A stretch of DNA of 64,000 nt. Source: Polyangiaceae bacterium (GTDB taxonomy: Bacteria > Myxococcota_A > Polyangia > Polyangiales > Polyangiaceae). The stretch is taken from NCBI GenBank assembly GCA_025936115.1, contig JAICTZ010000035.1:1-64000 (forward strand), in the 5' to 3' direction. Of the stretch, positions 54,312 to 61,984 are shown piece by piece. How positions within the stretch are numbered: position 1 is the first letter of the stretch; the number at the start of each line of letters is the position of its first letter. The position numbers were made by a program, and so were the translations under genes. The notes under the pieces were generated by a model that had not been told where the DNA came from, did no database searches, and saw only the letters and a list, made by a program, of their open reading frames with translations.

Positions 54312-56624
54312 TTACTGCTGCGGCTGGAGTAGAGCGGCGTACTCCGGCTGGCCGGGGGCCTTCACGACACGAACGGCGCACACCTTGAACTCGGGTATTT
54401 TGGAAATCGGATCTTGAGCCGAGATCGTGAGTTGGTTCGCGCTCTTCCGCCCGCCCCAATGGTAAGGAATGAAGATCGTATCGGGACGAATGGTTTTGAC
54501 GACGGAAGCTCGCAACGTGCAATTGCCGCGACGACTCTCGACCAGCGTCCAATCCCCGTCCGAGATACCGAGCCGGAGCGCGAGCTGCGGATGTATTTCC
54601 ACGCGTGGCTCGGGATAATGATCGACGAGCGGACCGATGCGCCGCGTTTGATTGCCGGACAGGAACTGACTCACGACACGGCCCGTGGTTAGGATGATCG
54701 GGTAGTTCTCGTCGACGTCTTCCGCGGGTCCGACGTACGGGGTCGGATTGAAGCGGGCTCTGCCGTCGGGGAAGTAGAAGGGGCCCGTGCCTTTGGCGAC
54801 GGGGTTCCACGAGCCTGGCTCGAACAGGCGCAGCGTACCCTGGGGGCTCGTCTCGGGGACGCCGGGGGGCGTCTCGCTCGGGCACGGCCAGAACACGCCG
54901 AAATTCTGCTCGATACGCGCGTACGTCACCCCCGAGTAATCACAGACGCCGCCTTTGGATGCGACGCGCAATTCGTCGAAGATCTGCCCGGGATTCTGGA
55001 AAGTGAAGCCGCGCTCGCGACCGAGGGCCTTGGCGATATCCTGAATGATGCGCCAGTCCTCGCGCGCTTCCCCCGGGCACTCGACCGCCTTCTGGATACG
55101 GACGATGCGCCCCTCCACTTGCGTGACGGTACCCTCGTCTTCTTCCTGCAGCGAGCCTGGCAGCACGACGTCGGCGTAGCGTGCGGTCTCGCTCATGAAG
55201 AAGTCGATCGCGACGAAGAAATCGAGCTTTTCGAGCGCCGCCCGCACGAAGTTGTTGTCCGGCAGCGAGACGACGGGGTTGAAGCAAATCGAGAGCAGCC
55301 CTCGGATCTCCCCGCGCTCGGCCTTGCGCATGATCTCGTAAGCGTCCACGCCGGGCTGCGGCAGCTCGTCGGCGTTCATGCCCCAGATCTCCGCCACGTA
55401 CGCTCGATGCTCGGGATTGGCGAGGTCCCGCCCTCCGGGTAGCTGATCGCACTTCTGCCCGTGTTCGCGGCCGCCCTGGCCGTTGGCTTGGCCCGTGATC
55501 GTCGCGTAGCCGCAGTTGGGCCGGCCGATGCGCCCCGACGCGAGCACGATGTTGATGGTGCTGAGGACGTTCTGCACACCGTGGCTGTGGTGTTCGATGC
55601 CGCGGGCGTGGAGCAGAAAGCTCGTTTTTGCAGCGCCCCACCATTCGGCCGCCTGCCGAATCGTCTTCTCGGCGACACCCGTGACGTTTGCGGTTCGCTC
55701 CGGCGTCCACTCGCGCACCTGGGCGGCCACGGCGTCGAAGCCCACCGTGTGCGCTTCGATGAAGGCGCGATCGATCCAGTCGTTCTCGATCATCAGCTGC
55801 AAGATGCCGCTGAAGAGCGCCGTGTCGCGCCCCGGCTTCACCGGCAAGAACAGATCGCACGTGCGGGCGAGCGGCGTGATGCGCGGGTCTACGACGATGA
55901 TTTTGGCGCCGTGCTCGCGCGCCTGCCAAATGTAGTTGGTCGTGATGGGCGCGCACTCGGCGACGTTGGCGCCTGCGACGAGCACGACCTCGGCGCCGAG
56001 GATATCGCTCCACGGGTTGGCCGCACGATCGACGCCAAAAGCCTTCTTGTTCCCGGCGCCGGCGCTCACCATGCACAGCCTGCCGTTGTAATCGATGTTC
56101 GCCGTACCGAGGCACAGGTGGGCGAACTTGCCCATGAGGTACGCCTTCTCGGTCGTCAGGCTCGCGCCGGAGAGGACAGCGAAGGCATCACGCCCGTGCT
56201 CGCGCTGGATCCGCGCGATCGCCTCGGCGACACGCCGCACCGCGTCCTCGTAGCCGAGCTTACGGAACCCGGAGGCTCGCGACGCGTCCTTCTCATAAGC
56301 GTGCAGCAGGCGATCGGGGTGCGCCTGCTGCAGGTAACGCTTGACGCCCTTCGGGCACAGCATGCCGCGGTTGAACGGAAAGTCGTACCAGGGCTCGATC
56401 CCGATGATGGTGTTGTCCTTGACCTTCAGCTCGAGTCCGCATTGCTGTCCGCAGAAGCAGCAGTGCGTCTTGACACGCTTGTCGGGAGTGACTCCGCTGT
56501 CGATGCGCACGTCGCTCGCGTAGGCGCGGAACGGGCCGAACTCGCGGATCATGTCGAGCTCGAGCCCCGGCGCTCGCGTGGCCGCCGCAGGCTCGCCCGC
56601 AGACGAATGATGCGCGTCGCTCAT
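54312..56624 (-). CDS. molybdopterin oxidoreductase, NasA/NapA-like catalytic subunit
   Basis: A 770-residue enzyme of the DMSO-reductase superfamily. An N-terminal 4Fe-4S motif is formed by Cys55, Cys58, Cys62 and Cys90 (CFCGQQCGLELKVK, MLCPKG). The Mo ligand position is Cys184 in GRLCMVSAGAG, which matches the cysteine-ligated nitrate reductases (NasA, NapA, NarB) and some formate dehydrogenases. The MGD-binding regions (LVAGANVAECAP, NYIWQAREH, KPGRDTALF, the C-terminal GDWTLVES) are present. No Tat signal is visible, so it may act in the cytoplasm. It probably reduces nitrate or a similar oxyanion; the nitrogen-oxide genes downstream support nitrate. Overlaps the upstream gene by 4 bp. 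Confidence 0.87.
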   Translation of the reverse strand: MSDAHHSSAGEPAAATRAPGLELDMIREFGPFRAYASDVRIDSGVTPDKRVKTHCCFCGQQCGLELKVKDNTIIGIEPWYDFPFNRGMLCPKGVKRYLQQAHPDRLLHAYEKDASRASGFRKLGYEDAVRRVAEAIARIQREHGRDAFAVLSGASLTTEKAYLMGKFAHLCLGTANIDYNGRLCMVSAGAGNKKAFGVDRAANPWSDILGAEVVLVAGANVAECAPITTNYIWQAREHGAKIIVVDPRITPLARTCDLFLPVKPGRDTALFSGILQLMIENDWIDRAFIEAHTVGFDAVAAQVREWTPERTANVTGVAEKTIRQAAEWWGAAKTSFLLHARGIEHHSHGVQNVLSTINIVLASGRIGRPNCGYATITGQANGQGGREHGQKCDQLPGGRDLANPEHRAYVAEIWGMNADELPQPGVDAYEIMRKAERGEIRGLLSICFNPVVSLPDNNFVRAALEKLDFFVAIDFFMSETARYADVVLPGSLQEEDEGTVTQVEGRIVRIQKAVECPGEAREDWRIIQDIAKALGRERGFTFQNPGQIFDELRVASKGGVCDYSGVTYARIEQNFGVFWPCPSETPPGVPETSPQGTLRLFEPGSWNPVAKGTGPFYFPDGRARFNPTPYVGPAEDVDENYPIILTTGRVVSQFLSGNQTRRIGPLVDHYPEPRVEIHPQLALRLGISDGDWTLVESRRGNCTLRASVVKTIRPDTIFIPYHWGGRKSANQLTISAQDPISKIPEFKVCAVRVVKAPGQPEYAALLQPQQ

Positions 56625-57772
56625 GGATGAAAATTCTCCGCGTCTTCGCTATCCAACGGCCCCTCGCCGAGTCCGCGATTGGCGAAGGTGGGCATCGGCA
56701 ACAACGCCTCCGCGCACGGCAGCGAGGAGCCTCCGCGGTGCCCCCGCCACAGCAGGCCTTGCGCCATGACGAACGAGGCGCGCCGGCACGGCGGACAGAT
56801 CCACTGGTAGTGCTCGACCTCACCGGCGGCGATCTCGTAGCGGTAGCCGAGTTTCCGCTCGACCTCGATCAGATCGAGCACGTGCATGCGCGACGTGAAC
56901 GCGTGCCCGCAGCGGCGGCAGTGTGCCTTCTCCTCGAGACGGCCGACGTCCTTGTAAAAGCCGACTCCGAGCTGCGCCGGGCGCTGAAAGACGTGGAAAA
57001 ACTTGCCGAAAGGCAGCCAGAGGAACGTCCCGATCACCGTGACGGCGTGAAGAATCGAGATGAAAGTGAAGCCGTAACCCTTCATCCACGTGTAGCTCGC
57101 CGTGAGCATCAGCCCCGTCACGCTCACCGCGAACAGCAGCACGAGCGGCATGAAGTCCTCCGCGAAGCGCTGCAACGCCGCCGCGCCGCCCTCTCGCATT
57201 CTACGCCGCATGGCGAGCATGACGCCCGCGATGACGAGGAACGACGCCCACACGAGACCGTGGAACAGGAAAAACGCGAGCGTCGAGTCGTGAGGAAAGC
57301 GGAAGGCGCGAAAGCCGAAGACGACCGCTTCGTAGCGAGTCAGGTCGCCTGGCACGGGACTGAAATGGAGCCAGCCGAAGACCAAGGGAAAGGTGATCGC
57401 CACGGCGATGATGCAGCCCCACATGATGAGCAGGTGCGTCAGTCCGCGGAGCTGCCCGCGCCGTACGATGAAGCGATTGCCGAGGACGTCGAGGCCGATG
57501 CGCGACAGCAGCTGACCGGCGTGCCGGATCAGCAGCCCGCGGCGAAAAAATGCCTGCCATCCGCGCCGCCAATACAGCGCCGTCGGCGGGCGCGAGAGCC
57601 ACATCGAGTACCGGTAGGTGAGGCCGAACGTCGCGAATAGAATCGAGAACGTGTACGCGACGAGCGCGGCGTCGAAGTGGTCGAGGTTGCGAGAACCTGC
57701 GACAATCAGCGCACCGAGCGTCGAGCTGGCGACGAGACCACGCGTCGCCGAACGCCTGACGTCGCGATTCAC
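56621..57772 (-). CDS. NarI/cytochrome-b-like membrane subunit with C-terminal CxxC ribbon
   Basis: A 383-residue protein with about six membrane helices (VAYTFSILFATFGLTYRYSM, LLIMWGCIIAVAITFPLVFG and others). Several His in or near helices (THLLIMW, FHGLVW, SILHAVTVIG) could bind b-type hemes, as in NarI or HdrE-type subunits. The soluble C-terminus has CRRCG and CPPCR pairs, a zinc-ribbon or rubredoxin-like fold. It is first in the six-gene operon and could oxidise quinol for the Mo enzyme. Heme binding is inferred, not shown. Confidence 0.75.
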   Translation of the reverse strand: MNRDVRRSATRGLVASSTLGALIVAGSRNLDHFDAALVAYTFSILFATFGLTYRYSMWLSRPPTALYWRRGWQAFFRRGLLIRHAGQLLSRIGLDVLGNRFIVRRGQLRGLTHLLIMWGCIIAVAITFPLVFGWLHFSPVPGDLTRYEAVVFGFRAFRFPHDSTLAFFLFHGLVWASFLVIAGVMLAMRRRMREGGAAALQRFAEDFMPLVLLFAVSVTGLMLTASYTWMKGYGFTFISILHAVTVIGTFLWLPFGKFFHVFQRPAQLGVGFYKDVGRLEEKAHCRRCGHAFTSRMHVLDLIEVERKLGYRYEIAAGEVEHYQWICPPCRRASFVMAQGLLWRGHRGGSSLPCAEALLPMPTFANRGLGEGPLDSEDAENFHP

Positions 57773-57974
57773 GCGCGCTCTCCGCGGTCGTTCGTCATCG
57801 TTTCGCGTGTCCAGAGTCGGCTCGACGCTAGTCGGGAAAGCCCTGGATGGGAAGCCGGAGGAGGGTGACCGCGGCCGCTCCGTCCGCCTGACTCAACTCG
57901 CGCCAGGGACGTCTCGGCCGGGCACGCGACGGAGTCGGTGATGGCACGTCGGCCCGCACTGACGCGTGAGATCC
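57773..57974. other. promoter region of the Mo operon, no obvious operator
   Basis: About 200 bp between the Crp/Fnr gene's end and the start of the six-gene operon (both minus strand). A search by eye found no TTGAT-N4-ATCAA site and no palindrome like the one at 58815. Whether the regulator controls this operon is therefore unproved. Confidence 0.4.
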
Positions 57975-58730
57975 TCAGCTCGCTTCGCCGGGAACGCTCA
58001 CTTGTCGGGCAGCCGGTCGCGTGCATCTCGCCATCTCCACGCTGTTGCCGCTCAATTCTTGGATCTGAGCCAAGTCCCCGATCGTGAAGCCGTCCCCGTC
58101 AGTCACGACGATCCCTTCCCGCTCCCAGCGCGCCAGCACTCTGATGGCCGTCTCGAACGAGGTGGACACCATGTCAGCGAGCTCCTGGCGCGATAGCGGC
58201 ACTCCGATGCGCAGACTGCCGTCACCTAGCTCGTCTCCGAATTGGGCATAGAGCTTCACGAGCAGCGTCGCGAGACGCGCCTCCACAGAGCCCGCGCTGA
58301 GGACGTCGATTTTGTCGTGCAGCGCCGTGAGCTTCTCCTCGAAGCCGCACAGAAGGCTCAAGGCAAGCCGTGGTTCGCGCTGGACGGCGGCCAGCACGAG
58401 CGCGCGTGGAATGGCCAATACGACCACGTGCGCCGTCGCGGCGATCGCCTCGTTCTGATACGGCACCCCTTTGACGAGCACGAGCTCGCCGAGGAGAGCC
58501 GGAGGCCCGAACAGACCGCAGAGCGACGTCCGCCCGCGCGCTGCCGGCCGTGTGAGCTTGACGAGCCCGCTCTTGACGAGCAGAAGCGCCTGCGGAAACT
58601 CCCCGACGCGCCAGATGGCCGAGCCGCGGTCGTAAGCCTGGGCTCCCGCGGCTTCCTCGACTTCGCGGACGAGCTCGGGCGCGACGCCCTTGAAGAGCGG
58701 CGTGCGTTCCAAAAACTCGCGAATCGCCAT
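57975..58730 (-). CDS. Crp/Fnr family transcriptional regulator
   Basis: A 251-residue regulator. Residues ~10-120 form the cyclic-nucleotide-like effector domain (DRGSAIWRVGEFPQALLLVK, GPPALLGELVLVKGV); the C-terminal winged helix (about 170-215) contains LSRQELADMVSTSFETAIRV and ARWEREGIVV. The N-terminal four-Cys cluster of FNR is absent, so it is not an Fe-S oxygen sensor; a DNR/NnrR-type response to NO is likely given its neighbours. It lies between the Mo operon and the nor genes, and an ATGAC-N4-GTCAT palindrome stands 85 bp upstream of its start. Confidence 0.87.
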   Translation of the reverse strand: MAIREFLERTPLFKGVAPELVREVEEAAGAQAYDRGSAIWRVGEFPQALLLVKSGLVKLTRPAARGRTSLCGLFGPPALLGELVLVKGVPYQNEAIAATAHVVVLAIPRALVLAAVQREPRLALSLLCGFEEKLTALHDKIDVLSAGSVEARLATLLVKLYAQFGDELGDGSLRIGVPLSRQELADMVSTSFETAIRVLARWEREGIVVTDGDGFTIGDLAQIQELSGNSVEMARCTRPAARQVSVPGEAS

Positions 58731-59095
58731 CGGTCGAAGATACGCTGAGGTTGCTCAGCATGTGCTCGTTTGGTGCGAGCGGACAGAGCGTAGGGCACCG
58801 AGCGCGGGAGCGCCATGACGGACGTCATTTTCGCCCGCCCGCCCCGGCGTCACCATACGGTCGCAGCCTGCACCAGTGCGCGGCCGCTTTGTTCTGCAGC
58901 CCGCTCCAAACAGGGTGAATGGTCATCCGCGGCGACTGATATAAATGGGTTCGGATTCGACGCCGGGCCACGCGAGACTTGGCAACCATTCCAACGACGA
59001 CTAAAGATCGCGCGCTCACCGAGTTTGGCAGCCTGGCGCTGTGCAATCCGGCAGTTGGGAACGAACGCGCATTTTTTGCGCAAGGAGCCACCCCC
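58731..59095. other. long intergenic region with an Fnr-type palindrome
   Basis: This 365-bp divergent region between the Crp/Fnr regulator and the HiPIP gene holds the palindrome at 58815-58828 and no convincing gene. Reading frames are open on both strands but have no ribosome-binding site or domain. A strong AAGGAG at about 59081-59086 serves the HiPIP GTG start. Confidence 0.6.
58815..58828. promoter_or_regulatory. Crp/Fnr-type palindrome ATGAC-N4-GTCAT
   Basis: A perfect 14-bp palindrome with the spacing of Crp/Fnr operators (two 5-bp arms, 4-bp centre GGAC). It lies between the divergent Crp/Fnr gene (85 bp to its start) and the HiPIP/nor genes (268 bp). Consensus Fnr/DNR sites read TTGAT-N4-ATCAA, so the TGAC/GTCA arms imply a variant specificity. 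A site for autoregulation or for nor control is plausible. Confidence 0.5.
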
Positions 59096-59467
59096 GTGAC
59101 ACACATCCGAATCTCCTCAGGCTCAGACTTCGGTGGGCGTGAACGCCCCGAAGCTGCCACGATCACGCGGCGCGCCGCACTGCTACGCGTGGTCACCCTG
59201 CCGCTCGCGGCGGTGATCAGCGCGGAGCTAGTGGCTTGCTCGAAGCAACCACAATGTACCGACGTGAGTGGCCTTTCACCGGACGACGCTCGGCTCAGGA
59301 CCGAAATTGCAGCCTACGTCGAGCAATCGCCTGACCCGGCCAAGCGCTGCTCCGGCTGCACGCATTTCACGAGCGCCGGCGACAAGGCCTGTGGCAGCTG
59401 CAAAGTCGTCAAAGGCCCGATCAATCCGGGCGGCACCTGCAAACTGTTCGCAGCAAAGCAGGGCTGA
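59096..59467 (+). CDS. high-potential iron-sulfur protein (HiPIP)
   Basis: A 123-residue exported Fe-S protein started at GTG 59096, 8-10 bases after AAGGAG. The N-terminus carries a twin-arginine-type signal (ITRRAALLRVVTLPLAAVIS). The mature protein has the HiPIP Cys pattern: CSGC, then CGSC and a final Cys in PGGTCKLF, with GPINPGG typical of the C-terminal loop. HiPIPs are soluble periplasmic one-electron carriers with high potential. Placed beside nor genes, it may donate electrons to NorC. An in-frame ATG at 58979 would give 39 extra residues with no signal character. Confidence 0.87.
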   Translation: MTHIRISSGSDFGGRERPEAATITRRAALLRVVTLPLAAVISAELVACSKQPQCTDVSGLSPDDARLRTEIAAYVEQSPDPAKRCSGCTHFTSAGDKACGSCKVVKGPINPGGTCKLFAAKQG

Positions 59468-59485
59468 CCCTTTTCTCGGCCACCA

Positions 59486-59510
59486 TGCTTGCGCGCGCGT
59501 CGTGCAAGCA
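59486..59510. terminator. hairpin after the HiPIP gene
   Basis: TGCTTGC (59486-59492) and GCAAGCA (59504-59510) form a perfect 7-bp stem with an 11-base loop rich in GC, 18 bp after the HiPIP stop. There is no T-tract, so it may only pause or stabilise the transcript and let some readthrough reach the nor genes. Confidence 0.4.
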
Positions 59511-59545
59511 CGTGCGTGGCTGCGCGATATGATTAATGGACGTGT

Positions 59546-59564
59546 CGCAAAGTGACGCTTTGCG
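59546..59564. promoter_or_regulatory. inverted repeat upstream of the nor-associated peptide
   Basis: CGCAAAG (59546-59552) and CTTTGCG (59558-59564) are exact reverse complements around TGACG, about 30 bp before the ATG of the 53-residue peptide. It may be an operator or RNA hairpin at the start of the nor transcript. Confidence 0.35.
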
Positions 59565-59594
59565 CTTCCCGCACCTGCGAGTAGCCTCCTCGAC

Positions 59595-59756
59595 ATGACA
59601 GCTACGGCAAAGCCGGGGACCGAGGATGGCGTGCCGAGATTCGCAGGCGCCTGGGTTCTGCGTGTCTGCTGCGGAGTCGTTGCGCTCGTGCTCGTCGCAG
59701 CGATCGTTTACGGCGTCGCAATAGCGATTGCGAACTATGCGCAAGTCGCGGTCTGA
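59595..59756 (+). CDS. 53-residue small membrane protein upstream of norC
   Basis: A short reading frame in the nor operon: 53 residues with one membrane helix (VVALVLVAAIVYGVAIAIAN) and a charged N-terminus with two adjacent Cys (VLRVCCG). It ends 12 bp before norC, on the same strand. Small one-helix proteins commonly accompany heme-copper oxidases as subunits or assembly factors, so it could be a NOR accessory subunit. Not recognised from any named family. No clear ribosome-binding site. Confidence 0.55.
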   Translation: MTATAKPGTEDGVPRFAGAWVLRVCCGVVALVLVAAIVYGVAIAIANYAQVAV

Positions 59757-59768
59757 ATTGGAGACGGC

Positions 59769-60581
59769 ATGACGAAGCGTCAAACTCGGCTCTTCTTTTT
59801 GGGCTCCACGTTGCTCTTCGCCGTGATCTTCATCGGGCTCACGCTGGATACTCACCGGCAGATAACCGCGCTCACGCACGCTGAGCAGCTGACGCCCGAG
59901 GTCCTCGCGGGCAAACGCGTCTGGCACGAAAAAAACTGCACCAACTGCCACACGCTGCTAGGCGAAGGCGCCTACTACGCACCGGATCTGACCAAGATTG
60001 CCGATCAGCGCGGGGCGGCATACCTGAGTCAATTTCTGAAGAATCCGTCGACGTTCTACTCCGAGGAGAAGGATCGACGGTTGATGCCGAATCTCAATCT
60101 CGGTGACGAGCAGATCCGGCAGCTGATCGCCTTTTTGACGTGGGTCAGTCACATCGATACGGACGGATGGCCGCCGCGACCGCTGCTCGTCTCCGGCACC
60201 TTCCCGGGCGCACGCACCGTCCGCGCCGGGCAGGAAGCAGTCTCCAATGATCCGGTCGCACTGGGTGAAGCACTATTCCGTCAATCGCCTCCCGCCTGCT
60301 CGGGCTGCCATTCGACCGCGGAAGGCGTGCAGCTCGTGGGCCCGTCGCTCGCGGGTATCGCGACACGCGCCGCCGAGCGGCTCAAAGATCCCGCCTATCG
60401 AGGCCAGGCGAAGACTGCCGAGGAGTACATCCGTGAAAGCATCCTGGCCCCGAGCCTGTTCGTGGTGCCGGGCGCGACATTCGCGGCGGCTGGCCGCTCC
60501 TTCATGCCTGACAATTTCGACCGCTTGCTGCAGGCGAACCAGATCGACCAGCTGGTCGCTTACCTGATGACGCTCAAGTAA
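59769..60581 (+). CDS. norC: nitric oxide reductase cytochrome c subunit with extra heme domain
   Basis: A 270-residue NorC, larger than the usual ~150 residues. An N-terminal membrane anchor (LFFLGSTLLFAVIFIGLTL) precedes the NorC cytochrome c domain: GKRVWHEKNC, heme site C57-T-N-C60-H61 and LLGEGAYYAPDLTK, axial Met probably Met106. From about residue 160 a second cytochrome c domain is fused (C177-S-G-C180-H181, GPSLAGIATR, axial Met probably Met246). NorC passes electrons to NorB, so this form likely carries two c hemes. A GGAGA ribosome-binding site precedes the ATG. norB follows after 11 bp. Confidence 0.92.
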   Translation: MTKRQTRLFFLGSTLLFAVIFIGLTLDTHRQITALTHAEQLTPEVLAGKRVWHEKNCTNCHTLLGEGAYYAPDLTKIADQRGAAYLSQFLKNPSTFYSEEKDRRLMPNLNLGDEQIRQLIAFLTWVSHIDTDGWPPRPLLVSGTFPGARTVRAGQEAVSNDPVALGEALFRQSPPACSGCHSTAEGVQLVGPSLAGIATRAAERLKDPAYRGQAKTAEEYIRESILAPSLFVVPGATFAAAGRSFMPDNFDRLLQANQIDQLVAYLMTLK

Positions 60582-60592
60582 AGGATCACCCC

Positions 60593-61984
60593 ATGCGATT
60601 CAAAAGCCAGCGCGTGGCCTACTACTATTTCGTCGTCGCGGTGTTGTTGTACGCGCTTCAGATAGCACTCGGGCTCTTGTCGGCAGCGAAGTACCTCGGC
60701 CCCGATCCCTTACTTCACATTTTGCCGTTCGATAAGACCAAGGAGATTCACACCAATCTCTTGATCGTCTGGGTGCTCACCGGCTTCATGGGTGCGGCCT
60801 ACTACGTAGTCCCCGAAGAGTCGCGCACTGAGATTTACAGTGAGAAGCTCGCGTACGGGCAGCTCATCGCGTGGACGCTCATGGGGCTCACGACCGTCAC
60901 CGGCTACGTCTTCGGCTGGACCGCCGGCAACAAGCTCCTCGAACAACCGTTCCCGATGAAGCTCGTCATCGTAGTCGTGATGTTGGCGTTCCTGTTCAAT
61001 ATCGGCATGACGATCCGGAAAGCCGGGCGCTGGACGACGACGGAGGGCGTTCTCGTGGCAGGCCTGGTGAGCGCTGCCCTATTGTACCTTCCTGCTCTGA
61101 TCGATTTCGACAATTATACGGTCGGCGTCTTCTACCGCTGGTGGACCGTACACCTGTGGGTGGAAGGCGTCTGGGAATTGATCCAGGGCGGCCTCCTCGC
61201 CTTCTTGCTGATTCGCCTGTCCGGTGCCGATCGGGAGGTCATGGAAAAGTGGCTCTACGTCATCGTGGGCTTGACGTTCATTTCGGGCATTCTCGGCACC
61301 GCGCACCATTATTACTGGATCGGCGTACCGAAGTACTGGGTAGCCTTCGGCGGCTTCTTCAGCGCGCTCGAGCCACTCAGCTTCTTCGGCATGGCGGTTT
61401 ATGCGTATTCGGCCTTGCGCCGCTCAGGGCTCTCGCATCCGAACCGGCTCGCGCTGCACTGGACGATCGGCAGCGCCGTGTATTCGGCGCTTGGCGCGGG
61501 GATCCTCGGCCTCGCTCACACCTGGCCTGCGGTCAACAAATGGACGCACGGCACGCTCATCACCGCCATGCACGGACACATGGCCTTCTTCGGTGCGTAC
61601 GTGATGATTGTCCTCGCCATGATCACGTACGCAATGCCGGGACTGATCGGCCGCGACGAGGAAAAGTCGAGCGCGCTCGGGATGTGGGCGTTCTGGCTGC
61701 AGGTGTTCGGCATGTTCGGCATGACCATGGCCTTCGCGACGGCCGGCATCGTGCAGACCTACCTCGAGCACATCATGAGCATCGGGTACCTCGACACGCA
61801 GCACAAACTCGCCGTCCACTTCATCATGCTGATCGCCACCGGCAGTTTGTTCGCCGTCGGCGTACTCTTGTTTCTCCTCGACTTCTTCTTCGTCATGGTC
61901 AGCCCGCGCGCGGGAGTGCGGACGACTGCGCGTGAAGGCGCCGCGCCTTGGTCACCTGCTGCGGCCGCAGAAGCCGGCAAATGA
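60593..61984 (+). CDS. norB: nitric oxide reductase catalytic subunit (cNOR)
   Basis: A 463-residue heme-copper-type enzyme with 12 membrane helices. Conserved ligands are in place: His53 and His329 (low-spin heme b), His327 (heme b3), and His187, His238 and His239 (Fe-B). The proton/FeB-region Glu191 is in HLWVEGVWELI and Glu260 in SALEPLSFFG. It reduces two NO to N2O with electrons from NorC, in the inner membrane. The absence of a fused N-terminal domain and the presence of norC mark it as cNOR, not the quinol type. AAGGA precedes the ATG; norQ overlaps its stop by 4 bp. Confidence 0.96.
   Translation: MRFKSQRVAYYYFVVAVLLYALQIALGLLSAAKYLGPDPLLHILPFDKTKEIHTNLLIVWVLTGFMGAAYYVVPEESRTEIYSEKLAYGQLIAWTLMGLTTVTGYVFGWTAGNKLLEQPFPMKLVIVVVMLAFLFNIGMTIRKAGRWTTTEGVLVAGLVSAALLYLPALIDFDNYTVGVFYRWWTVHLWVEGVWELIQGGLLAFLLIRLSGADREVMEKWLYVIVGLTFISGILGTAHHYYWIGVPKYWVAFGGFFSALEPLSFFGMAVYAYSALRRSGLSHPNRLALHWTIGSAVYSALGAGILGLAHTWPAVNKWTHGTLITAMHGHMAFFGAYVMIVLAMITYAMPGLIGRDEEKSSALGMWAFWLQVFGMFGMTMAFATAGIVQTYLEHIMSIGYLDTQHKLAVHFIMLIATGSLFAVGVLLFLLDFFFVMVSPRAGVRTTAREGAAPWSPAAAAEAGK

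Noticed and set aside
54940..56115. Second minus-strand frame inside the molybdoenzyme gene
   Set aside because: Arg-rich out-of-frame shadow; all Mo-enzyme motifs are in the other frame.
54312..56624. Periplasmic NapA identity for the molybdoenzyme
   Set aside because: No Tat signal and no NapB, NapC or NapD genes; only a NasA/NapA-like catalytic core can be supported.
58979..59095. N-terminal extension of the HiPIP gene from ATG 58979
   Set aside because: The GTG at 59096 has a strong AAGGAG and directly precedes the twin-arginine signal; the extension has no signal-like sequence.
60593..61984. Quinol-type (qNOR) or cytochrome oxidase identity for NorB
   Set aside because: There is no fused N-terminal domain, a NorC subunit is encoded upstream, and FeB-region Glu residues plus HH ligands fit cNOR.
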